Below are positions 1 through 6,003 of a DNA stretch of 10,428 bases, piece by piece. The notes under the pieces are model-generated. The model was not told where the DNA came from. It did no database searches and worked only from the letters and a program-made list of their open reading frames with translations. Origin of the DNA: an uncultured Eubacteriales bacterium (GTDB lineage: Bacteria; Bacillota; Clostridia; Lachnospirales; Lachnospiraceae); contig ONWK01000352.1 in the NCBI GenBank assembly GCA_900321505.1, positions 1-10,428 of the forward strand, given 5' to 3'. Both the position numbers and the translations under genes were made by a program. The first letter of the stretch is position 1. Each line of letters opens with the position of its first letter.

Positions 1-605
1 TGAGCCATATCAACCATCAGTACTGCGCCGACTTCATCGGCGATCTCGCGGAACTTCTTAAAATCGATCTCTCTTGCGTATGCAGATGCTCCCGCAACGA
101 TCAGCTTCGGCTGGCATTCCTTTGCAATGCGGAGAACCTCATCATAATCAATGCGGCCTTCCGCATTAACACCGTAAGGCACACAGTTGAAGTATTTACC
201 GGACATATTGACCGGACTTCCGTGTGTAAGATGTCCGCCGTGATCCAGATTCATACCCATAAAGGTATCTCCGGGCTGCATTACGGCAAAGAATACAGCC
301 ATATTTGCCTGTGCTCCGGAATGGGGCTGTACATTTGCATATTCAGCTCCGAAAAGCTTCTTTGCTCTTTCTCTTGCAAGCTCCTCAACAACATCCACGA
401 ACTGGCATCCGCCATAATAACGCTTGCCCGGATATCCCTCGGCATATTTGTTCGTAAGATGTGATCCCATTGCTGCCATAACTGCCTTGGATGCAATGTT
501 TTCCGAAGCGATAAGCTCCAGATTCTGATTCTGCCGGTTATACTCGTCCGTCATTGCAGCAGCAACTTCGGGATCTGTGAGCAGTACTTCTTCAAAGTTA
601 AACAT
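1..605 (-). CDS. glyA: Serine hydroxymethyltransferase, 5' part (3' end runs off the window)
   Basis: GlyA is a PLP enzyme of the cytoplasm that interconverts serine plus tetrahydrofolate with glycine plus 5,10-methylene-tetrahydrofolate, feeding one-carbon metabolism. I translated about 201 codons by hand from the ATG at 605-603, and the frame is open to the window edge. Family blocks seen in order: LIASENIAS (about residues 31-39), YAEGYPGKRYYGG (about 54-66), NVQPHSGAQANMAV, a glycine/histidine-rich LDHGGHLTHG block, AGASAYAREIDFKKFR, and VLMVDMAH at the edge. About half of a normal 410-residue enzyme is present, so the PLP-binding lysine lies outside. The start is fixed by an AAGGAGGA Shine-Dalgarno sequence just upstream (about 613-620). 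It lies 45 bp after the Sir2 gene and is probably the last visible gene of that operon. The identification is very secure. Confidence 0.97.
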   Translation of the reverse strand, partial: MFNFEEVLLTDPEVAAAMTDEYNRQNQNLELIASENIASKAVMAAMGSHLTNKYAEGYPGKRYYGGCQFVDVVEELARERAKKLFGAEYANVQPHSGAQANMAVFFAVMQPGDTFMGMNLDHGGHLTHGSPVNMSGKYFNCVPYGVNAEGRIDYDEVLRIAKECQPKLIVAGASAYAREIDFKKFREIADEVGAVLMVDMA

Positions 606-650
606 GGGTTGTTCCTCCTTATTCTATCCCGCCTTATGGCCGGGTAAATT

Positions 651-1379
651 CTATTCCGCCCTGATCTGGCTTAAGACCTCTCCGATCTTTCCCTTGATCA
701 CAATATCAGCCGCGCCGTCTCTTGAAGTCTCAGACATATTGATGACAACAAGATGTTTGCCGCGGAAATAATCGATAAATCCTGCTGCAGGATATACCAC
801 AAGACTCGTTCCGCCGATGATCAGCATATCCGCTTTGGAAATATGCTCAACGGATCTTCTTATCACGTCACCGTCCAGACCCTCCTCATACAGAACAACA
901 TCCGGACGTACGGTACCTCCGCAGCTGCACTTGGGAATACCCGTGGTCCCCGTGATGATATCCAGTCCGTCATAGCGTTTGCCGCAGTCCATGCAGTAGT
1001 TCCGGAGTGTGGAACCGTGGAGCTCCAGCACCTCCCTGCTTCCCGCCTTCTGATGCAGCCCGTCGATATTCTGTGTGATAACTGCCTTCAGCTTTCCGGC
1101 CTTCTCCAGCTCGGCCAGCTTTTTATGCGCCGCATTGGGTTCGGCATCCGCAAAGATCATCTTGTCGCGGTAAAAATCATAAAATTCATCTGTCCTGTAC
1201 ATGAAAAATGAATGGCTTACGATAGTCTCGGGCGGATACTTATATTTCTGGGAATACAGTCCGTCCTGACTCCGGAAATCCGGGATGCCGCTTTCGGTTG
1301 ATACACCGGCTCCCCCGAAGAACACTATGTAATTTGATTCATTCACTGCCTGCTGCAGTTTTTCGATCTTTGCATCCAT
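651..1379 (-). CDS. Sir2-family NAD-dependent protein deacylase (sirtuin)
   Basis: This 242-residue protein is a bacterial sirtuin, which removes acyl groups from lysines while cleaving NAD to nicotinamide and O-acyl-ADP-ribose. Visible motifs: the NAD-binding GGAGVSTESGIPDFRS (residues 22-37), TQNIDGLHQKAG (102-113) with the conserved N104 and D106, the catalytic histidine H121 in LHG, a zinc site with C129 and C132 and then C151 and C153, RPDVVLYEE (158-166), and GGTSLVVYPAAG (189-200). The second zinc pair is Cys-x-Cys rather than Cys-x2-Cys. Length is normal for a cytoplasmic bacterial CobB/SrtN-type enzyme with no extra domain. The ATG is preceded by AAAGGAGA. It sits 30 bp after cdaR and 45 bp before glyA, so co-transcription is likely. 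Its substrates, and whether it prefers acetyl or longer acyl groups, cannot be told from the sequence. Confidence 0.95.
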   Translation of the reverse strand: MDAKIEKLQQAVNESNYIVFFGGAGVSTESGIPDFRSQDGLYSQKYKYPPETIVSHSFFMYRTDEFYDFYRDKMIFADAEPNAAHKKLAELEKAGKLKAVITQNIDGLHQKAGSREVLELHGSTLRNYCMDCGKRYDGLDIITGTTGIPKCSCGGTVRPDVVLYEEGLDGDVIRRSVEHISKADMLIIGGTSLVVYPAAGFIDYFRGKHLVVINMSETSRDGAADIVIKGKIGEVLSQIRAE

Positions 1380-1409
1380 ATCTTCTCCTTTCTCCCGGAA
1401 CGGTCCGGA

Positions 1410-2795
1410 CTACGGGGTTTCCTCAGGAGGTAAAGTATCGGTTCTTCCGCCTTCCTCACTGGTTACTTCTTCGGTGTTCTCTTCGGTGTTCTCTTCACTG
1501 CTTGCCTGACTGCTGCCCTCTTCCGTGCTTTCTCCGGAATTCTCTTCCGTGACCTCCTCCTTGGGAGTGACCGTAAGGGTCATCCTTCCTACAAGCGTCA
1601 CATCAACATTCGAAGGCTTGGTATAGCTGGGCGACACATCCTGCACACCCTCATCCTTACCGTCAACATTCAGGTAAATATCAAGACTTTCCTTAGTGAC
1701 CGCATCAATATATTTTGCAAGGCCTCTCAGTCTCAGCTTATATACGCCGCTGATATTCAGCGAATAATCCATATCCTCCCTTTTATTTCTGAGTTCTATA
1801 TCCGAGGCCGTTATCACGATCTCCTTACCCTCAAGTTTTTCTATAAGAACATTTACGGCGATATCATTATTGGTGTCCGCCAGATATATACCTTCGGGAA
1901 GTACCGGTGCGACACTCAGGTTCATTTCCGTATTCTGCATCGCGCCCGCAAGATCCAGGGTGGCAATCTCCAACGCATCCAGCTTCTCAAGCTTTGATTT
2001 CTCCCCTGCCACTGTGATGGACTGGGGATTATAGTTGATCCCTGTTATGACATATCCCGCTGCCGGATCTCCCTCGGGAACGATCCTTACAGGTATGGTC
2101 TTGGTGGAATATATCGTTGCGCTGACCCGTACCTCTTCAACTCCGAGTTCTATGGACTTTCCGTTCTGCGACTCTCCGTATGCATTCAGGCACTGCGGTA
2201 CCACAAGATCATTTATACTCTCGGACTGTCCGCTCACATTGATCGATGCCCTTACCTCGGTTACCTTGCTGATGATGGATTCGGGCCCGGTGATCTCGAT
2301 CATGTTCGGAGTAACATAGGTATCCCCCAGTGCAAAGCCCTCGGCAGGTTCTCCACTTGCTACAGCTCTGATGGGCATCTCCTTAGTCACCTTGTCCTCT
2401 ATGCTCAGGTTCATGGTCCTGGATACATAGGATATTTCTATGTCATTATTGATCCGGGCATCATTCGCGGTAACATTTATCTGTACGGAGTTGGTTATGG
2501 AAAGCTGGGACAGATCCGCCGTTGCGGTAAAGCTGCTCTGTGAAAGTGAATCCACCACGGAACGCGGGCCCTTAACCACGATATCCACGGTGCTGCCGCT
2601 TACCACATCATAAACCTTGCCCAGATTAGTGATACTGTCTCCGTTCAGCTGTGTCACGGGAATGTTACGTATAGTCCTGGTCATCGAATAGTCATCGATA
2701 TTCATTACCACCAGCCAGAGAATGACGGCTATAATGAGGGAGATGATCTTCAGCCCCATATTCTTAAACAGTTTCTTTTCCTTCAGACTGTTCAC
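1410..2795 (-). CDS. cdaR: CdaR, YbbR-domain regulator of the diadenylate cyclase
   Basis: CdaR proteins are single-pass membrane proteins whose extracytoplasmic YbbR repeats modulate CdaA. This one is 461 residues from the GTG start. It has a short basic N-terminus, one membrane segment (about 15-32), then YbbR-type repeats at about 50-130, 138-229 (PIRAVASGEPAEGF, then VTPNMIEITGP) and 232-320 (PVRIVPEGDPAAGY, then YNPQSITVAG), and a more divergent fourth at about 325-408. The last 50 residues are a Glu/Ser/Thr-rich, low-complexity acidic tail. The frame is open further upstream, to 2882, but that part overlaps the end of cdaA and has no ribosome site. The GTG at 2795 follows GGAGG with an 8-nt gap, so I take it as the start. 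The gene overlaps cdaA by 32 bp, which suggests coupled translation. Confidence 0.93.
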   Translation of the reverse strand: MNSLKEKKLFKNMGLKIISLIIAVILWLVVMNIDDYSMTRTIRNIPVTQLNGDSITNLGKVYDVVSGSTVDIVVKGPRSVVDSLSQSSFTATADLSQLSITNSVQINVTANDARINNDIEISYVSRTMNLSIEDKVTKEMPIRAVASGEPAEGFALGDTYVTPNMIEITGPESIISKVTEVRASINVSGQSESINDLVVPQCLNAYGESQNGKSIELGVEEVRVSATIYSTKTIPVRIVPEGDPAAGYVITGINYNPQSITVAGEKSKLEKLDALEIATLDLAGAMQNTEMNLSVAPVLPEGIYLADTNNDIAVNVLIEKLEGKEIVITASDIELRNKREDMDYSLNISGVYKLRLRGLAKYIDAVTKESLDIYLNVDGKDEGVQDVSPSYTKPSNVDVTLVGRMTLTVTPKEEVTEENSGESTEEGSSQASSEENTEENTEEVTSEEGGRTDTLPPEETP

Positions 2796-3654
2796 GGCTG
2801 TCTCCTCCCTTCTTCTTTTTTCTGCGCCTGGGTTCATCCTCCTTATCCTGAAGCATTTCAAGCTGCTTCCTGAGCGTATCATCGTTGAGATTCCGGATCA
2901 GCTGTCCGCGGTAGGCAACCGAAACCGCTCCGGTCTCTTCTGAAACGATGATGGTCATACTGTCTGTAATTTCACTTATCCCGAGGCCTGCGCGGTGCCT
3001 CGTTCCCAGTTCCTTGTTAACATCATTACGGTCAGTCAGCGGCAGGTAGCAGGTTGCAGCCATCACCCTGTTTTTCCGTATGATCACGGCTCCGTCATGA
3101 AGCGGCGTATTTTTCTCGAAAATGTTCACGAGAAGCTGTGTACTGACTAAAGCATCGACACTTATTCCCGTCCTCTCGTATTCTCCCAGAGGAGTATCAT
3201 GCTCCAGGACTATGAGCGCTCCGGTCCTGGCTCTTCCGAGTTCCGATGCGGTGCGGACAAGTTCAAATACTGTCCTGTCCGACAGCCTGTCGTCATCCGC
3301 ATCCTTATCATCAAAATGTATGAACCTGTTCAGGAGCCTTTTCCGTCCCAGCTCATCCAGCGCTCTTCTCAGCTCAGGCTGGAAAAGTATGATAAGGGCT
3401 ATGATCAGCACACTTGCTATATTTTTAGCTATCCAAAGCAGGGTATTCAGACGCAGCAGGGCAGAAATACCTATGAAGATAAGCAGCACAAGTACACCCT
3501 TGATAAGCGTCCACGCCCGGCTGGTCTTAACCCACAGCAGGATGTGATACATGATATATGCAATTATTACGATGTCCAGCACATCCGTCCATGTCACGTC
3601 CGGAATATGAAACCAGTCAAAATATGTGCTGAAAAATGTCTTAATGCCATCCAT
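2764..3654 (-). CDS. cdaA: CdaA, membrane diadenylate cyclase (DAC/DisA_N domain)
   Basis: CdaA condenses two ATP molecules into cyclic di-AMP, a second messenger that controls potassium and osmolyte uptake and cell-wall homeostasis in Firmicutes. The 296-residue protein has three N-terminal membrane segments (about 24-41, 48-66 and 73-91), a linker starting FQPELRRALDELGR, and the cytoplasmic DAC domain. The two signature motifs are intact: DGA at residues 187-189 in PLHDGAVII, and GTRHRAGLG at 217-225. The C-terminus, from about 275, is a short basic tail rich in Arg and Lys. The ATG at 3654 follows a purine-rich AGGCAGGGTGA. The gene starts 23 bp after the LTPEER-repeat membrane protein and overlaps cdaR by 32 bp. 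In many Firmicutes glmM follows cdaR, but here a Sir2 gene takes that place. Confidence 0.97.
   Translation of the reverse strand: MDGIKTFFSTYFDWFHIPDVTWTDVLDIVIIAYIMYHILLWVKTSRAWTLIKGVLVLLIFIGISALLRLNTLLWIAKNIASVLIIALIILFQPELRRALDELGRKRLLNRFIHFDDKDADDDRLSDRTVFELVRTASELGRARTGALIVLEHDTPLGEYERTGISVDALVSTQLLVNIFEKNTPLHDGAVIIRKNRVMAATCYLPLTDRNDVNKELGTRHRAGLGISEITDSMTIIVSEETGAVSVAYRGQLIRNLNDDTLRKQLEMLQDKEDEPRRRKKKKGGDSREQSEGKETV
2804..2808 (-). promoter_or_regulatory. Shine-Dalgarno site that sets the GTG start of cdaR
   Basis: On the minus strand GGAGG lies 8 nt before the GTG at 2795, inside the last codons of cdaA. No comparable site precedes the upstream in-frame start at 2882. The site therefore decides the cdaR start and places its initiation inside the cdaA message. 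Confidence 0.8.
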
Positions 3655-3677
3655 TAAGTCACCCTGCCTTTTATTGC

Positions 3678-5228
3678 TTATCCTTCGTCTTCATCGGATC
3701 CTGCTGAAGCTTTCTGCTCATCCCCGGCTTCCGGCGCTGCAGGCTCCTCTTCTCCGGAAATCTCGCGCGCTTTCTCAGCTTCCATTGCACGCTGCTTCTC
3801 ACGAAGCTTATCTGCCCGTCTTTCTTCTGCAAGCGCTCTGGAGGCTTCTCTTCTCATTCTCTCTTCAGGCGTCAGGTTATCGTTTTTGTCTTCGCCGTCG
3901 CCTCTTTCCGCCTGACTTTCAAAGGTATTGGCCGTCTCCGTTTCCTGCCGTCCGTTCTTCTCAGCCTTATCATCCTCTGTTCTTTCAGCCGCAGCACGGG
4001 AGGCTTCTCTTCTTGCACGTTCCTCAGGTGTCAGCGGTCTGCGGCGCGGCTCTCCTCTCAGTTCACCGCTTTCCATGGCTGCAGCCCTTAATGCTTCTCT
4101 TTTTGCACGTTCTTCGGGCGTCAGCGGTCTGCGCCTTACCGGTCTTCCGTCACCTGCAGCAGCCCTTGCAGCTTCTCTTCTGGCACGTTCTTCAGGCGTC
4201 AGCGGCCTGCGCCGCGGATCCCCTGCGGCTTCACCGTTTTCCATAGCCGCTGCCCTTAATGCAGCTCGCCTTTCTCTTTCTTCAGGAGTAAGCGGACGTC
4301 TCTCCCGTACTTCCTCGGCATTTTTCTTTTTCTTCTTTTCAGGCGCGTCCAGCTTCGGAACTGCCTTTACATAGTAATAATATTCATCATCCTCAAACTG
4401 TACACGCTCCGTGCGGGGAAAATCCAGCACTCCCTTTGCCGTCTGAACTACACTGGCGATCAGGAAGCCCAGCAGCGATCCTGCCACACATGCGGACATA
4501 TCCGTCGGAACCTCAAGTGATCTGCCGAGGATCAAATATGACAGCATACATACTATCGCTCCGGAGAGCAGTGCAACATACCATGAAAAAGGATACGACA
4601 GCTTATGTAATGCAGACGCAATGATCACCGTCAGCATGAATACGATCATAAGCAAGAGCAACTCCTTATTCTTCAGGATATGATCGATGTAGTACTGAAG
4701 CACCTCCACCGTTTCTTCATCCTCAGCTCTGGAGATCATACCTGCAATATCACGCGTGTAGATGGAAAAATGATACAGCACTATGCCAAATGCCGACGGC
4801 AGCGCACCGCCGATCCCTGCGAATACCACAACCAGAAGCGGTGCAAGAAATGGCATATTTATCATATAACACAGCGGTATCATATAAAGAACATATGAAT
4901 ATTTCGGAAAAAAACGGATATACAGACAGTACATCAGAAGGAACAGCAGGACGAAGGAAAGTCCTACCTCAAGATTGATGGTGAAACAGTTGCAGCCTAT
5001 GACAACGCCCGTGATGAATACAAGGAAACCATCAGGAAGCATAGCGCACATAACCGCCAGCAGAAAGATCACCAGCTTGCGGTCAAAAAGCTCCATATAG
5101 TTAAACATCGTGTGAACACTGTGGAACACCAGGTAGCACCAGATGAATCTCAGTATGGGGAAGATGATCTCCTCATACTTCCGGAGAAAATCCCGGATCG
5201 TGTTCTTCACCTTGATCAATTCTTTCAT
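3678..5228 (-). CDS. Polytopic membrane protein with five LTPEER tail repeats, function unknown
   Basis: I do not recognise a named family. The 516-residue product has two parts. Residues about 20-265 hold roughly eight hydrophobic segments, with a small polar break at about 158-187. From about residue 270 the chain is highly charged and without membrane segments. This tail carries five copies of a motif, R-P-L-T-P-E-E-R followed by R-x-E/A-x-x-R-A-A/L-A, with LTPEER starting at residues 313, 343, 369, 399 and 452; the fifth copy has N in place of RP. Spacing is 30, 26, 30 and 53 residues. Copies two to four share the LTPEERA-K/R-REA core. The tail ends in a Glu/Ala/Lys-rich stretch likely to be helical or disordered, probably cytoplasmic. 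The start at 5228 has GGGAG upstream and lies 3 bp after the preceding stop. Position just before cdaA suggests a membrane or envelope role, which is inference only. Confidence 0.88.
   Translation of the reverse strand: MKELIKVKNTIRDFLRKYEEIIFPILRFIWCYLVFHSVHTMFNYMELFDRKLVIFLLAVMCAMLPDGFLVFITGVVIGCNCFTINLEVGLSFVLLFLLMYCLYIRFFPKYSYVLYMIPLCYMINMPFLAPLLVVVFAGIGGALPSAFGIVLYHFSIYTRDIAGMISRAEDEETVEVLQYYIDHILKNKELLLLMIVFMLTVIIASALHKLSYPFSWYVALLSGAIVCMLSYLILGRSLEVPTDMSACVAGSLLGFLIASVVQTAKGVLDFPRTERVQFEDDEYYYYVKAVPKLDAPEKKKKKNAEEVRERRPLTPEERERRAALRAAAMENGEAAGDPRRRPLTPEERARREAARAAAGDGRPVRRRPLTPEERAKREALRAAAMESGELRGEPRRRPLTPEERARREASRAAAERTEDDKAEKNGRQETETANTFESQAERGDGEDKNDNLTPEERMRREASRALAEERRADKLREKQRAMEAEKAREISGEEEPAAPEAGDEQKASAGSDEDEG
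3827..4303 (-). repeat. Five-copy coding repeat (LTPEER unit) in the membrane protein tail
   Basis: The repeat lies wholly inside the 516-residue membrane protein gene. Unit starts (codon for the R or N before PLT/LT) fall near 4298, 4208, 4130, 4040 and 3878, so spacings are about 90, 78, 90 and 162 bp. The first four units are similar at the DNA level as well as in protein, which favours duplication within the gene. The region could change copy number between strains by slippage or recombination. Confidence 0.85.
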
Positions 5229-5231
5229 AGT

Positions 5232-5771
5232 TTACTGTCTCCCTTCCTCTGCAGCTGGTCCGGATTCCGGTCTCCTCAGAGGAATATCCAATGCGGGATC
5301 ATCTCCCCCTATATTATTGCTGACTTTAATGGTCCCCACAACGGCTTCTTTCCGTGTCCCGCGCCTGGGCTGTGCCTCTTCATCATCCTTTTCGATATAA
5401 CGCAGGAACTTTTTAAGATTACGGTTATACCTGATCAGTCCTTTTCTCGCATAATGAAAACGGATATGGTACACCACAAAACCGAATATATACAGGATCG
5501 ATACAAATCCAAGATAACCGAGCATAAGCTTACCGATCACATCGAAATAGTCCATATTGTTGATCTCCTGCAAAAGCTCCTGAAAGCGGTAAAGCACATA
5601 CATGGCCACTACGGACCAGTATGTAACAGTTGCAACCACAAGCGTGCGGAGACATCCATAACGGACATAGTCTTCCCTGTAGTAATGGCTTAACACTATC
5701 TCATCGAATTCATGCTCTTTTTCATAGGCAGTTATCCGCGTCATCAGGCGGATCTTTTCCTCATCCAGCAT
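5232..5771 (-). CDS. Two-TM membrane protein of unknown function, first gene of the cdaA operon
   Basis: I do not recognise this 179-residue protein. From the chosen ATG it has a charged N-terminus (MLDEEKIRLMTRITAYEKEHEFDE), two likely membrane helices at about 41-61 and 82-103, a basic stretch just after the second helix (FHYARKGLIRYNRNLKKF), and a hydrophilic C-terminus rich in Pro, Glu and Arg. The polar tails are probably cytoplasmic. The frame is open to an ATG at 5804, but that codon sits at or before the predicted transcript start and lacks a ribosome site. The ATG at 5771 follows CGGAGG with a 9-nt gap and is preferred. It is separated by 3 bp from the LTPEER membrane protein, so the two are almost surely translated together. 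No catalytic motif is visible. Confidence 0.85.
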   Translation of the reverse strand: MLDEEKIRLMTRITAYEKEHEFDEIVLSHYYREDYVRYGCLRTLVVATVTYWSVVAMYVLYRFQELLQEINNMDYFDVIGKLMLGYLGFVSILYIFGFVVYHIRFHYARKGLIRYNRNLKKFLRYIEKDDEEAQPRRGTRKEAVVGTIKVSNNIGGDDPALDIPLRRPESGPAAEEGRQ

Positions 5772-5780
5772 TAGTCTGAA

Positions 5781-5786
5781 CCTCCG
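5781..5786 (-). promoter_or_regulatory. Shine-Dalgarno site that sets the start of the two-TM protein
   Basis: CGGAGG on the minus strand lies 9 nt before the ATG at 5771 and within the 11-codon stretch that a start at 5804 would add. It decides for the shorter 179-residue product. Confidence 0.75.
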
Positions 5787-5812
5787 AAAAATACAAAAAC
5801 GCATATGGTATT

Positions 5813-5841
5813 ATTTTATGTTATCTACAGGGATAAATCAA
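5813..5841 (-). promoter_or_regulatory. Sigma-A type promoter of the cdaA operon
   Basis: Read on the minus strand: -35 TTGATT (5841-5836), a 17-bp spacer, and -10 TAAAAT (5818-5813). Transcription would start near 5806, leaving a 5' leader of about 35 nt before the ATG at 5771. It lies just after the terminator-like hairpins that follow thrS. It is the only clear promoter I see for the six genes running down to glyA. Confidence 0.7.
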
Positions 5842-5864
5842 GTGTAATTATTAGGTACATCACC

Positions 5865-5900
5865 TCAAAATCGAGCAGGAGGGGTTCCTCCCACTCGATT
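5865..5900 (-). terminator. Terminator-like hairpin between thrS and the cdaA operon (distal copy)
   Basis: In the minus-strand transcript AAUCGAG (5900-5894) pairs with CUCGAUU (5875-5869). The stem continues through one U-G and one G-U wobble into GGAGG/CCUCC, giving a 14-bp stem with an AACC loop, followed by UUUU then GAGG. The wobbles pair only in the minus-strand RNA, which points to the direction of action. It would back up the first terminator of thrS or insulate the next promoter. Confidence 0.6.
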
Positions 5901-5903
5901 GCC

Positions 5904-5936
5904 GTGTCAGGCGCCACGGAGCTTCGCTCGTGACAC
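5904..5936 (-). repeat. Hairpin between the two thrS terminator-like stems
   Basis: GTGTCA (5904-5909) and TGACAC (5931-5936) are inverted. Between them lies a smaller stem of the type GAGC-GAA-GCTC. No U tract follows on either strand, so it is not a terminator by itself. Its position between two hairpins with matching arms is noted as a finding. Confidence 0.5.
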
Positions 5937-5946
5937 CTTTATAGCG

Positions 5947-5995
5947 CAAATAAGAAATCGAGCAGGAGTGCAAAACCATCTCCTACTCGATTTCT
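5947..5995 (-). terminator. Intrinsic terminator of thrS
   Basis: It begins 8 nt after the thrS stop codon. In the minus-strand RNA AGAAAUCGAG (5995-5986) pairs with CUCGAUUUCU (5962-5953). A U-G wobble follows, then AGGAG/CUCCU, making a 16-bp stem with an 11-nt loop, followed by a U-rich stretch (UUUCUUAUUUG). Position, stem and U-rich tail fit a rho-independent terminator. Confidence 0.75.
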
Positions 5996-6003
5996 GTCAT
6001 GCA

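Noticed and set aside
624..645. Terminator between the Sir2 gene and glyA
   Set aside because: The CCCGGCC/GGCGGG hairpin is short, has a bulge and lacks a U tract, so it is at most a weak structure inside the operon.
1381..1409. Terminator between cdaR and the Sir2 gene
   Set aside because: A 5-bp CCGGA/TCCGG hairpin exists but no U tract follows; it runs directly into the Sir2 ribosome site.
2796..2882. Upstream start of cdaR
   Set aside because: It would add 29 Arg-rich residues encoded in the cdaA overlap, without a ribosome site. The GTG at 2795 has GGAGG at good spacing and yields the usual short N-terminus before the membrane helix.
3626..4374. Long plus-strand frames opposite the LTPEER region
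   Set aside because: They are repeat-derived antisense frames (Ser/Ala/Leu-rich) that exist only because the minus-strand repeat coding is biased. No ribosome site or family match.
5112..5693. 193-codon plus-strand frame
   Set aside because: It is opposite the start of the eight-TM protein and the two-TM protein. The minus-strand pair has ribosome sites, plausible membrane helices and a promoter.
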